Below, in pieces: positions 30,945-43,413 of a DNA stretch of 64,000 bases. Source of the DNA: Aspergillus flavus (Eukaryota; Ascomycota; Eurotiomycetes; Eurotiales; Aspergillaceae); contig NC_092407.1 of assembly GCF_009017415.1 (NCBI RefSeq), forward strand, positions 3,782,001 through 3,846,000. Direction: 5' to 3'. Numbering within the stretch: the first letter of the stretch is position 1; every line of letters starts with the position of its first letter. The notes beneath the pieces are model-generated. The model searched no databases. It saw only the letters and a program-made list of their open reading frames with translations, and had not been told where the DNA came from. Position numbers and translations under genes: made by a program.

Positions 30945-33900
30945 GATGACAGCAGAAAGAACACAAGAGCGAACGAACAGGGGAAGGGAAAAGAGAGTCG
31001 AGCCGTTCGAAGGCCCGTGAAAGAAGGGCAGGTTCTATTAGAGGACCCTAGCCACAATTGTCGATAAAGCTGAGCAGTATCCAAGAAACGTTCATTGTAG
31101 GCTACTATTGAAGCATGAAAAAGAAGAACTTTGGACACTATCGGGAAAGCGGGAAGACGCGGCAGAATCATCGAAGCGCGACGACATCATTTCTGCTTCT
31201 GGTAATATTGCCGAATGTATAGCCGTACAGCGGCAGTTGCGAAGCACTGAACAGTTCATTGTTAAAACAGCTCCAGGGGTTGTGATACTTTGCTATATAC
31301 AGCCGGTCCTGTGTATCGGTTTGGCTCAACTCCTCCAAAGCACTCACAGAAGCTGCGAGTTGACTGGGAAGTAACCCACGCCCAGCAACACTAGGTAGCT
31401 AACCCAAGTTAGAAGATAAGCATAATGAACTGATGGTGGCTTAGTATTAAGTATAAACCGCCATCTGGCCATTGACTCTGTTGTCTAGGCGACAACAGCT
31501 ATATAGGACCTGGAGAAAGAAACAATTCTACTCAATTAGCGGGTCATACCATAACCAACCACATAGCTATCTCATTCCTCAATGGCCTGCCATCGTGTCC
31601 AGGTGGAATAGTGTACAGGAATGGACCTCCTCGTGGTTTCTATGGTATCAATGAGCGCTAAAACTGCGCGGTGCGGTTCAACTCGAATGAACACTCCAGT
31701 TCAATCGGATTGGGCGTACAGTTACTTGATGTACACAAGAGCTGCTTCGACATATATATATCTCCGAAGGCCAAGATGGCATCATGACAGTAGGCCTAAG
31801 ACCCCTACTCACTGATGGCTACCCCATCTTCCATCAGACTGTATATCCAGACAATCGCATAATCAATGCACATTGTTCATCCAGATCCAGCATGTAGGGC
31901 TAAGTGCCATAGCGCATACAGGAAGCCGAATTGGCAGTAGTTAAGCGTAGCTGTACGTCGACATCGGACCAAAAGCTATGGATAGCCGATACACTAGAAT
32001 CCTATCACAAGTTCTTCTCAATGCCGAGGGGTAGCAAGAGATGATACTTCACTACGGAATATCGAGACCGGAGCCATTAAGGGCATTCACTTTCACGTGT
32101 CTTGACCAAGACATGTGATTGAAGTGGCGGTCTTCTCGTGCCCTAATAGACAGGGATTAGTTTAGGTCTCTGAAATGGTTCTATGGGTTTACCCCAACAA
32201 TCAGATACGATGGGTCTGAGAAAAAGAAGAAGAAAAAAAAAAATAATCCACAAAGATAGATAACTGGAAATGTAACGCTAAACGCAGATAACCATAAATC
32301 AACTTTTTCTAGCGTCAATGGAGAAGAAAAAATTTTTCTACCCCATCCTCACCGCTATCCAACCGCAACGGGTCCTCAAGACGAACGTCGAGACGGGAAA
32401 GAAGTAAGAAGAAAAAGGTCTGCAGAGGAAAAACTTTAGGACCCATTAAAAATCGGACAGTGTCCATGGTGAAATGCCGAGGAAGTTAGAACAATGGCAT
32501 AGTGATGGGCAGCCTCACTAATTGATAATCTATATGGTAATGGAATAGAAAAGGGAAAGGAAAAAAGTTACAAGATTACCCAAAAGAGCAAACCCAACCA
32601 CTGGACAGATCCCAGATCAAGGCTGGAAAGGGAAGGACGCCGTGTCCAGTCATTCGGCCTCAGACCACCACGGGACTCGGGACGGACTCGGCAGAGGGTT
32701 AACGAGGAATTGATTCGGGTCGGAGATGCCGAGGGAGGAAATTGGAAATTGCCTCAGCGGATGTAAGTACGAAAGAACCTTACGCCCGGAAGTCCAGTCC
32801 AGTATGGAGTGATTGGGGGGACGGGTAGAAAGAAAAAAAAAAATTTCCCTGACACGGAGCACCTACTCAGTACTAGACTAGTGTGGATGAGGGGAAAAAG
32901 AACTTTCACCGAGGAACCCTTTGGGGTCTGGAGAGGAGGGGAAAATTTTCTTTAGTGACAGTCGCCGGCGGTCTATTAGGGTCCTTAGGTAAGGAAATTT
33001 CTCCGCAATCCGCTGATAAAACCCCCCCCTTCGCAAGAGCGGTCCCCAGAGGGAAGAAAGTCCGGCATTCCCCCGAAATCATCCGATGGACCGTATCACT
33101 CTTGCAGGTATTTTGCCTCCGGCTTTTGTTCGTGCGAGAGGGTTCTGGACTGTCAATCCTTTTTTTCCTTCCCCTTCTTTGTCTGATTCTTCAAGTTTCA
33201 GTCAGCCCCTGCCAATGGGCAACTTTAAACTTCACTACGTGGCATACGCTGTATGACAATTGTACTTGAAGAGTCAACAACACAATCCTATTGCTTGATG
33301 ACACCTCGCGTTTTCGTGATCTGAATATCTGCTAGTACCGAAGCCTACCTGGTAGAGGTCCAATCAGCTCAGTCAACCATCCCTCCGGACGGGAGATTGT
33401 CATCTAGAAAGACGGCAGTGCGCGCCACTAAAGCAGGCCCCATGTCTCGACTCCTGAATTAGCTGCAAATCATTTTTCATGACGCAATCCGGGCATCTTC
33501 CGTGGGAAATGTGGTCCCTTTCTATTTTATTTTATTTTACTTTTTTTCTGATTTAATTTTTTTTGTGCTGTCTCCAATTGTTACCCCCCTTGGTCGTTGC
33601 CCCGCTATAGCGGTCAGGGCGTAACACCCATACTGTGCCACAATGGGGTACAACTGTTCGGTAGGTAAGTTAAGTACTCTAGGTAAAATAGAGTGGTACC
33701 TAATTCGGGGCGTGTAACATTGAAGATACCTAAACTTCACGACGAACCCCATCATTTTCCAAGAAATCAGGTTACAAATGAAGGTTGAAGATAAGTCCGG
33801 AATGTAGAGCTGCAATTGGGTAATCTAGCGCGGATCATCCCTCTCGAGAGGAAAAAAAAAGGACCATTCTCCGGACTTCCCCTCCTTCTCTCCTCCTCAA

Positions 33901-36900
33901 GATCACTCCAGATGTTGTGATTCGAACATGTGATTGGCATGGACTATCACAAGCTATCGCACGCTAGTACCTGATTGACGCCGGAGCAGCTCTCGAACTA
34001 GAGCGTATCGTAGTATCGTACAATAAAGGCGAGACACAGACTTAGTGGTTAAATTAACCCCCCCCTCTTAAGTCGTTAGAATATGGAGAAAATTGGACCG
34101 GGATTCAGGGGAAAGCTCCATGGTTTTTGCCTATCTCCATATTCTATTCCCTCCAAGCTTTGACTCTAGTGACGCTAGTACCTTGCTAATTTATTTGACG
34201 GAGCATGTGGTTAAATAAGGACTTGTCAGGAAACCATGTGCCCCCCTGTAAGAACGCGAGGAGAATACACATGGTGATTGCAGAAGGCGGCAATATCAGT
34301 AAGATCGCTTTACCTTCCCGAATTGTTCTTCAGGCGACGTGTCATCGGCCACCAAAAAGGGTACCGATAGCGTCGCCAAGCCTCACTCCCCAGACATCAC
34401 CGCAATTGCCGTAATTCGGAGTAACCGTTATATCAGGGGTAGGTAAGCACCAAGGGAAAAAAAAATACTAATAATTTCCTGAGTAATCAATGGAGGTCGT
34501 AGATGAAAAATATCAAAGATTTCATGTCGTGGCAAGCACCAACAGATGGGAAAACTTCGGTGATTTCTTTCCACTCCCTTTTCCGTCGTGGCCCTGTCGA
34601 GGTGGTATTTTTGGACCTCCTTGGATACTTAGGTAAGGTACGGAGGTAAATCAAGGACCTTTGGGGGTTACTTACCCACTTCGGCTCATCTTACTCCGTA
34701 TCACTCATCCCCAGATAATGGATAAGGTATCTCTCTAGCTTAGCCTGAACTCGAAGCTCTTCTAATCAAGGGAAAAGTCCGTCGCTGATAGGGAACATGA
34801 TAATGCCAAATTCCACCAATGACAATGTCAACTGGTAGAATTAGGTGTTCCAGCAATAGTACTATTAGTAGGGAACTCGGGCTAAAGCGTAATTGAATAA
34901 CACCGGATTCCGGAAGCGCGGCCCCGCATAACCTGGGGGCGGCGGCTGTGAGCCTGTGAATCGGTGATATCAGCGTGTTATGGCTGTCGCAATCTGACTG
35001 GCCGAAAAGTCCTGTTCCAGAAGCTTGTGGGCCCCCGGATCGATAGCCTTGGCGCCTTGTGGGGGCCTCCCAGTGCGTGTACGTAAGACTGGGCCGGTCG
35101 TGGCTTTTTCGCTGTCGCAATCCGTTACAGAATGTTGTATGCGTCAATAATACCAAGGTAATATACTACCCTGTATCAATCTATCTGGGAAGACTGTATC
35201 AGAGTTCAGTAGCCTGTACTATCACCGAACCAACAATGTTCTGCTGATAAGCATTCCCTGCATACCATCTTCCTTCTAATCCCTGATAAAAGGCTATAAC
35301 AGGTCCCTAAGTGACCTTGTGATATGCTATGGTGACTTCCCCGGATTTTATCCCCGCACATATTTGCCAAGAATCCAGCATGTTACCGTCGTCATTCGCG
35401 CTTGGAAACGGCAATCTGAGGAGTGAGTATAAAACTGAGGTAGTAATGGTGCGTTGCGTGACGGGTTGCCCCTTTGAGGGTCCTGGAGACCCTTGATATA
35501 CGCCAGTCATGCAGAGCGAAAACGCAATGGTCGATGGATCTGGCGCGTGCAAGTAAGCGAAATCAGGGCATTACTATAGTATATGAGGTAACATTGCCAT
35601 CGATTCCCCCTCGAGCACGTCATGATCCTCCTCGGATTTATTTTTGGTAAAGATTATCGTGGCACCGAAAGTTCAGCTCAACAATATGTATGTCGCACAA
35701 CCATCATGACCAGGGCGGGAGGTTCGCCATGGGGTTGCTGTCGAATGCGTGTGTAACATCATCCTTATACTAACCCATCATGCAACTGCGATGTGGGGTT
35801 ATACAGAGGTTAAGGCGCTAAAATCTGAAATAAAATAAAAATTAAAATTAAAATTAAATCAACTGAAGAAAAAGAAAAAACAATAACCCCAGAATCCAAG
35901 TAGATCTGTTCTGAATATTTCTGGGTTCATGTTGACTTCAGAGCATGTACCATATCCTGTCATATATTCTCATGCCAAAGCTGGCTCAAATTGCTCCTTC
36001 CAATTTGCGTATCTGTGTATGTCGAAGATCGTCACTAGAGTTAGATCACCGCACTCCACAGTTCGGTGGCCGCCTTTTTAAGCGGACTTTTATCCGGAAC
36101 CTGTGCATGGAGTGTAGTAAATGGTCGTCACCTAAACTTGAGTGCTAGATTCGATCTCGTAATTGGACCTTCCAGCGTAGAGTAGTAGGGCCAGAAAGTG
36201 AGAGAGAGAGAGGGTCACCGACGCGTACAATGTCAGGTTACCTGTTCTTTTCTTTACTTTTTCTTTTCCTTGTCTCATTTTACCCCACACACCGACACAG
36301 CGGTTGGTCAACGAAATGATCGTCGGTTCTCCTCAGCTGTGCATAGTACTGCATACGCTATATCTTAGGCGCTTGCTCATTGACATGGGGTGATTCGAAT
36401 GACACCTGGTCTGGACTGGATCAACGTGATTTAGTCACCACGGGATGTACTGTACATCCTTCAGATCGATACAGCCCTACTTGGTTCAGATGCGAGACCG
36501 GAAGTCTGAAAGAAAGAGGAAAAATACACCGGCGATGTCGGTCTCTTAATGGGAGATTATTAATATTCTCATCGGGCGCCTTGGAAGTAAACTCAATGTA
36601 TCGAGGCTGATCGGAAGGCTCCTCCCCGGAGTGATGTGTTGGACATATGCTACTCAGACTGGCCCCCCGATATGGGGTAATGTCTTCCTTGGTCTGATAG
36701 CGACTGTGCGTAAACGGCGGTACCGAGGAAGGATTTTCTTATCTCAAAGTGGGGTAAGAAATCGCCTGATGGAGGACCAGGGTGGTAACGACCTACGGAT
36801 AATCGGCTTTCAGAGAGAACTTGGCGGCTAAGTGATCATCAGTCAAAAGAATTTTTTTTTTCTGTTCTACTTTAGCTCCTCAGCTTCCACGGTAATGGCA

Positions 36901-39900
36901 AGCAACTTGCAGATATATTGGCGACAATCTTCTCATCCCACACTCCCAAGATATGGGGCTATCCGCAATTTACCCAAGTGGGATAAGGGTTTGGTTGAAA
37001 GCGGGAGTAAATACCCCGAAACGAGCACAATTCCATAACCTTAAGACCGGGCGATCTGTTGATAATGGGATGACCAAAAAATCTGTGTGTAGATCACCGC
37101 CTGTGATCACCGCGGGGAAGATCTTCGTCAGTTCAAGAACTTCCCGTTCAGTTTCTAGCAGATACGGGGAAGGTGAAAGAGGAAGGTCCTTTCAAAAGTA
37201 TAGAATGAAGACTAATGATGCAAAAATGAAATAAAATAATCGTAATCATTTCCATATTCTTCAGTGATCACCCTTCAATCTTTCTTTTTTCGATAGCATC
37301 TTACTGTATGGTGCATATTAAAGTCGACGTGAGGAGGCGTCCATTGTATGGCTCTCAAGGGTGATAGGGCTTTTTCTTTCCTTTCCAAAGGCAATCTCTT
37401 GCCCAAGACTTACGCCATGGGTTCCTCTTCATTAAAGATCGTGCTGGACTTCACGCAGAATCTCACAGGATATCGTGTCAACTACTATGCAAGACCCGTC
37501 GGCTTGGATTCTACCGAATTGGCCAGTCAGTAGCCGTGATTGAAGCTCGTGACAGCTGCTGCCCCAACACCCGTACGGGGGAGTAGGCAACCCGTCATTG
37601 TTAATTCCGTCTCTCTTGGTCTCATAAAATCATTGGTAATGAAATTATCAATAACAACAGTAGCGAGACTGTGGCTATGCAAAACCAATTGCTCGGCAAA
37701 ACGCGGGAAAAGGGGAAATATGTCAGCCTGCAAATGCTTCCCTGACACTTGTGAGACTTACAAAAATAATTTATGTTAACATGAAACCCCAAGTTACTTA
37801 CGTGTCGACGCTACTAAGGTGAGTGGAAGCACTATTACGTACCGGGTACTGGTACCTGCGTGCCAACTCCATTGTACACCCCATTTGTCCCACCTTTCCT
37901 CCAGTATTGGGTGGTGGGGTGAAACTGAGACTAGAGACTGTGTAGAACACTGGGAACTCCTCGGCATCCGGTCCGGCATCAGGTGCGAGAAGATAATTCC
38001 CTCCAGATGACTCCTGAACATAGTATGTACACCAAAGATGTACGTTCCAGAGATAAGGGGCAAAGAAGGCCGACCACCGATCAGATTATGTTATGCATGG
38101 TCTTTGGTCGAAAATATTAGCTAAGTTTATGTGGCATGTCATGTGCAGCCACCAGGTGAATGCTGTTGGTATGTGCATACATTTTCCCTACACCCTCAGC
38201 TTGTATGCGCATTCGTATTCCAAAGTCAAGGGTACTTTTGACACCCTTATCTGGGCGTTCTAATTAGCTATTTCCTCCCCTCCTCGTTAATCTATGAGGA
38301 TCTCGTTGCGGCACTCACCTCCCTAGCTCCAGGAACCTCTGGGCCATAGAGGGCGCGAACTCCTATCGGAGTCACAATGCAATATCTGCTGATTGCAGAA
38401 ATTAAACAGCCGAGTTTATCCTATCGGAAGGGTTCAGGACACCCCATGATATCTCTCGGTCGATAGGTGGAGACGCCCCGTTCCTTTCCCCGCTTAGGAA
38501 CGTTTCTCTGATAACATCAGTAGTAGTACTCAAGTCGTGGATCTGGGCGCATAATGGGCCAGGATATTGGGGTTGATTACGCATAAACCTGCTGCATTTG
38601 ATATTGATGTTACAATCTATATCCTGCTTGTACGCAGTATTAGGTACACTCGAGGAGAAACCAGTCAAATCAGAGGTGTCGTTACGTATACATATAATTT
38701 GGAGAATATTTATAATTATATAGTATGTATGTACATAATGCTAATGATAAATGATAATCAGGTTGTCCCTCCCGCTAGAACCTATAACTCTAGAATACTC
38801 AACCCTGTCCTTGCCACCGCGGGGTGAAACTTGTGATCGACCACTAGGAAACAGCTGAGACGGCTTCATGCATGGCTGTCCATTTCCTCGGTCTCCTCCC
38901 ATTACCTATTTGCTGGACGATCTTTTCTTTTTCGTCAGCCGTCTAGACCCTCACTTTGTCGTAATAATAAACAAATAGTTACAGCCAAAGAAGAAGGCCT
39001 CCTTGCAGGTTGACGTTCGTTGTTCTTGAAAGTTAAATCATATCTGTGTCGAGAGACAAAGAAACCCTGGCTGTGCTTCCCCAGAGACACCAAACGCCAT
39101 CATACGTAATCCCCCCAAATAATATACTTTCAAAATTAATAATGGTATCAGAGTTGCCTGAAAGGATGGAATTTGTGGTGGCTGCGCTCGACAGATTACC
39201 CTGGAGCCAGGCTGGCCGGAGTTGGCTTGCCGACACCGTATCTTTCTTTATCCCGAGGGGTCTTGGCTCTCTCCATGTTCCCCAGGTTCTTGGGGAGAAG
39301 GATGAACCATGACCATGTAATCTACTTAACCACTAGTTTTATCTTCGATGGAGATTATAGTGGGCTTAGTGGCCAGAATTCACCAGTCATGAAATCCACA
39401 CCCCTCCACTGTGGTACATCCTTATCAATAATGGGTATGCTGGTCATCGTGAAGAGAAGATAGGAATCATACACTCCATCTGGGGAAATCATTCCGAACA
39501 GTGGTAGAGCAAGTGGACCTGGGGATTGCGGAGTTCATTTCCCGAAATTCTTCCTTTTCTACTTCAATTACTTGATTATTATTACAATTACCATTACTAC
39601 TATTCTTTTTTCTCTCATTTTCTTTGTCACTCAAATTGTTCCTGCTGCTTCGATGGAAAGTGGTGGACAGGGTTTAGGTGATAGAAACACTAAGATTAGT
39701 CGAAAGGTTGACAGAATTACCATCGATGTTAGGTAACGGATAATCTGGCTGGACTTGAAGGAAGGGGACGTCACCATGTCGGGTAATTAGAAACCTTGCA
39801 ACTGGAAGCGTCAAGGGGCCTTTTGGAGGCGTCGATTAGGGTCTTGTTGCCGCCTTATGGCTGACTTTGAGGCTTACGTTCGGCGATCACATCATACTTC

Positions 39901-40400
39901 CTAAATGAGAACACCGGACAAATCCCCTTTTCCGGGCAGATTTAACCTCGCTTCTTTGCGTGTCTGGGGTCTGGGGCAAGAACTGATTTTTGCCCTAACC
40001 TTGGTTCGTGAGTTTCCTCGAAAGTAGGGCGGCAGTTCTTTTTTATTTATTTTTATTTATTTTTTTTTAACCATTTTCTTTTTGTCTGTGACTCATGACA
40101 CACCGACAGCTGCCTGTGTGTTGTTGTCATTACCCGCCTGGGGCGTCATCCCGGCTAATTTTCGTGGACTCCAGCTCAGCCAGTGGTTGCGCCAACAGCC
40201 TCATGAGGCCGTCTGGACCGATGATGAATGATGAAGTATTGGATCTCGCCCATCGTATGACTCTGGACACAGCGCATCTCGTCAGCGCTCTTTGATATCA
40301 TCAGCGCCTATGATCGGCTGAATCCATCACACCCGCAACGGTGGAATCCCTTTCATTCGACAGTGTTGTACCTCCCTACAAATATTGACTTATTTCAGTG
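30945..40400. other. Long gene-free stretch upstream of creA
   Basis: About 9.5 kb, lower in GC than the flanking genes, with no open frame of protein-like composition on either strand. The first few hundred bases are the SAP30 promoter. Low-complexity runs include an A-rich stretch near 32220-32245, (TAAAA/TTAAA)n at about 35828-35860 and T-rich sequence at 40040-40070. Short TAGGTA-type motifs recur (32982, 33660-33690, 34437, 34628). No transposon ends, tRNA or recognisable pseudogene were found. It could hold unannotated non-coding transcripts or distal creA regulation; the sequence alone does not show either. Confidence 0.55.
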
Positions 40401-40473
40401 TCCAACCATTCACGGGAGACGGTCGATCAACTGGTCTGGACCGACAGTCTTGATGTTCTGTCGAACAGCCTTT

Positions 40474-40501
40474 CCCCGGGTATGCCCCAGACATGCTGGG
40501 G
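40474..40501. promoter_or_regulatory. Cluster of three CreA-type sites (SYGGRG) upstream of creA
   Basis: Three hexamers match the CreA consensus SYGGRG: CCCCGG at 40474-40479 (reverse strand CCGGGG), CCCCAG at 40485-40490 (reverse CTGGGG) and CTGGGG at 40496-40501. Their starts are exactly 11 bases apart. The last two form an inverted pair around ACATG. The cluster lies about 1.6 kb upstream of the creA ATG. Closely spaced CreA sites are known to be the functional arrangement in Aspergillus promoters, so autoregulation is a reasonable inference. Confidence 0.5.
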
Positions 40502-41390
40502 AAGAGACCAAAAAATGCAAACACCCAGTCTCAGCATTCCTCGGAAGGCGTCATCACCTCATTCCATTATCATCATCACTCCCCCAAATGTTATCATTGT
40601 GCCCCGTTCTTGTCTTGGACTTTTCTTGGTTATTGTTTTTTAGACTTTCATTGCCATTTTTATATATTACTATATCTTTTTCAGTCCTTCCCGTAGTGTA
40701 TGTAAATCACATTGGGGGAGAGGTCCGTTTGACCAGGTCAGCCTTGAGGTACTGTGTGGTACCCTCATATGACAGAAGTGACTTCGTCACATGGGGATCC
40801 CTACGAAGATGAAGTTGATATATTCTTATTATTCAATTCCATTCCGCAATCCAGTCCACCCGCGCTTGGTCAACGGAGTATTCTCTGCGATCTTCCGCGA
40901 TAGCCGGCTCGGAAGTCCCGTTACGGATTGCTCATTTTACACCGTTACCTTACAATTCAATAATACGGGGCACGCACTTCTCCAGACCACACAAGCCACT
41001 TCTGCAGTTCCAGTTTCTACTCCGTAAATCCCTATCAACTTAGTCCGCCCCACATTCTTTTTTTTTTTCCTTTTTTTTTCGCTCCCGGTCAGAGTGATAG
41101 TGGGATTTATTACACACCGTGCGTGGTCGAAGAACGACACGGAAGAAGCCCCGGAAGACGCCTTCTCTAGGCAACAAATGATTGTACTCTTATGATACTC
41201 AATACGGTAGAAAATAGAGAATTGAGATACGAAAGCTGACTCATCAGAACAGAATAAGGGGAATTTTTGATTAGCAAATAACAATAATAATTATACAAAA
41301 TAACAATTAAAAAAATTTAGGGTATTCCCCACCCGCTGTAATCCTGGGTGTATCTCAAAGCAAAGCAGGCGATCTGGTTTGAGCACGTTC

Positions 41391-41485
41391 TTTTTTTTTC
41401 TTTTTCTTTTTTCTATTTTTTTTTTTTTTTTTTTTTTTATTTTAGGTCTTGCCTTTTTTTTTCTTTTCCTTTTTTTTTTTTTTTT
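41391..41485. repeat. Poly-T/pyrimidine tracts in the creA promoter/leader
   Basis: Long T runs broken by single C or A bases (for example 17 or more T near 41420-41440 and again near 41467-41484). Smaller ones lie at about 41058-41080. These are probably promoter or leader homopolymer tracts, and are likely sequencing or assembly trouble spots. Confidence 0.8.
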
Positions 41486-42123
41486 GCCCCCCGATAATTC
41501 TCCCCACACATAGGACATACTTTTTTTTTTTCCTTCCACTCCCTTCAAGGTCTCCGATTCCGATAACCCCCTCTACCAGCTTCGCCCTGCCTTTTTCTCT
41601 CCCCTCCCCCGAAGCTCCATTTCTCTCTTCTTCCCCTCCATTCCTCATTCTTCCTCTTCCGTATTTCCTTTATATGCTCCTATCCCCAGACCATTTCTCC
41701 AGATTTCTCTCTCTTTCCCCTCTCTCCCTTTCGACAAATTGTTGCTTGACTACATCCATCTCGGGTTACCTACTTACAGTACCAATTCCGGATATACTCT
41801 ATCCCACCCATCACCACATTCCATAACAGCGCCCTTTCATTGGGAAAGTCACTCTTCCTTGAAATTGGTTACATCGCGGACCATCGTACCTTCTTTAATC
41901 GCAAGGCTTGTGATACTCCTTGCGGTGCTCGTTCATCAACTAGTACTTTGCCAAGAGCAAGTCTCCGTCTTGTCGGGTGGTGATCGACTCTCCCCGATTT
42001 ACCTACCCCTGTTGCGACGAATCCTGATTCGCCTCGGCTCGTCAGCCCTTCCGAGCTTCCCTTAAGTACAGGCTTCGTCCCCTCTTTAGCTGCACTCCTC
42101 GGTGCTAGGTTAGGACGAGTCAC
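41486..42123 (+). promoter_or_regulatory. Probable creA 5' leader with a 50-codon uORF
   Basis: CT-rich stretch that is almost free of ATG. The only ATG between about 41540 and the creA start is at 41674. It opens a 50-codon frame (MLLSPDHFSRFLSLSPLSLS.. to a stop at 41826), which ends 297 bases before the creA ATG. The longer open frame ending at 42065 has no ATG (TTG only). The transcription start is not known, so inclusion in the mRNA is inferred. Confidence 0.45.
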
Positions 42124-43413
42124 ATGCCACCACCGGCTTCTTCAGTGGATTTCACCAATCTGCTGAACCCTCAGAATAACGAGACTGGTTCTGCACCTTC
42201 CACGCCAGTGGATAGCTCCAAGGCTCCCTCTACCCCGTCCAGTACTCAGTCCAACTCTACCATGGCCTCGTCTGTTAGCTTACTACCGCCCCTCATGAAG
42301 GGTGCTCGTCCCGCAACGGAAGAAGCGCGCCAGGATCTTCCCCGTCCATACAAGTGTCCCCTGTGTGATCGCGCCTTCCATCGTTTGGAGCACCAGACCA
42401 GACATATTCGCACACATACGGGTGAAAAGCCACACGCTTGCCAGTTCCCGGGCTGCACAAAACGCTTTAGTCGCTCTGACGAGCTGACACGCCACTCAAG
42501 AATTCACAACAACCCCAACTCCAGGCGGAGTAACAAGGCACATCTGGCCGCTGCCGCTGCCGCTGCCGCTGCCGGACAAGAGAATGCAATGGTAAATGTG
42601 ACCAACGCGGGCTCGTTGATGCCCCCGCCCACAAAGCCTATGACCCGCTCTGCGCCTGTCTCTCAGGTTGGATCTCCGGATGTCTCCCCTCCGCACTCCT
42701 TCTCGAACTATGCCGGTCACATGCGTTCCAATCTGGGACCATATGCTCGCAACACCGAGCGGGCGTCCTCGGGAATGGATATCAATCTACTTGCCACCGC
42801 TGCATCTCAGGTTGAGCGTGATGAACAACATTTTGGGTTCCACGCTGGTCCACGTAATCACCATTTGTTCGCCTCGCGTCACCACACCGGTCGTGGCCTG
42901 CCTTCCCTTTCAGCGTACGCCATCTCGCACAGCATGAGCCGTTCTCACTCTCACGAGGACGAGGATGGTTACACTCATCGCGTCAAGCGCTCAAGGCCTA
43001 ACTCACCAAACTCGACCGCTCCCTCCTCACCGACTTTCTCTCACGACTCTCTTTCCCCAACGCCAGACCACACTCCGTTGGCAACCCCTGCTCATTCGCC
43101 ACGCTTGAGGCCATTGGGATCTAGCGAACTCCACCTTCCTTCGATTCGCCATCTGTCCCTCCATCACACCCCTGCCCTTGCTCCAATGGAGCCCCAGCCG
43201 GAAGGCCCCAACTATTACAGTCCCAGCCAGTCTCATGGTCCCACAATCAGCGATATCATGTCCAGACCCGACGGAACACAGCGTAAACTGCCCGTTCCAC
43301 AGGTTCCCAAGGTCGCGGTGCAAGATATGCTGAACCCCAGCGCTGGGTTTTCGTCGGTTTCCTCATCGACGAATAACTCTGTCGCAGGAAATGATTTGGC
43401 AGAACGTTTCTAG
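42124..43413 (+). CDS. creA: Carbon catabolite repressor CreA
   Basis: DNA-binding transcription repressor that mediates glucose repression in Aspergillus, binding SYGGRG sites. Single exon, 429 residues, without introns as is normal for creA. Two C2H2 zinc fingers of the Mig1/EGR class lie at about 76-98 ([20 protein letters not shown] then RTH) and 104-128 ([20 protein letters not shown] then HSRIH), joined by the TGEKP linker. An alanine tract ([10 protein letters not shown], about 141-150) follows. Downstream are the Ser/Pro-rich and acidic segments ([20 protein letters not shown]), [20 protein letters not shown], and the C-terminal [15 protein letters not shown] region associated with repression. 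The N-terminus [20 protein letters not shown] is typical of Aspergillus CreA. Upstream lie an unusually long gene-free region, CreA-type sites and a uORF. Confidence 0.98.
   Translation: MPPPASSVDFTNLLNPQNNETGSAPSTPVDSSKAPSTPSSTQSNSTMASSVSLLPPLMKGARPATEEARQDLPRPYKCPLCDRAFHRLEHQTRHIRTHTGEKPHACQFPGCTKRFSRSDELTRHSRIHNNPNSRRSNKAHLAAAAAAAAAGQENAMVNVTNAGSLMPPPTKPMTRSAPVSQVGSPDVSPPHSFSNYAGHMRSNLGPYARNTERASSGMDINLLATAASQVERDEQHFGFHAGPRNHHLFASRHHTGRGLPSLSAYAISHSMSRSHSHEDEDGYTHRVKRSRPNSPNSTAPSSPTFSHDSLSPTPDHTPLATPAHSPRLRPLGSSELHLPSIRHLSLHHTPALAPMEPQPEGPNYYSPSQSHGPTISDIMSRPDGTQRKLPVPQVPKVAVQDMLNPSAGFSSVSSSTNNSVAGNDLAERF

Noticed and set aside
32883..33269. 128-codon frame on the + strand in the gene-free interval
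   Set aside because: Mixed low-complexity and hydrophobic T-derived stretches; no conserved motif and no splice-joined extension.
40363..40812. 149-codon frame on the + strand upstream of creA
   Set aside because: Composition derives from pyrimidine-rich DNA; no domain and no sensible start.
41739..42065. 108-codon frame ending 58 bases before creA as a uORF
   Set aside because: It begins at TTG and contains no ATG, so it would not be translated by normal scanning.
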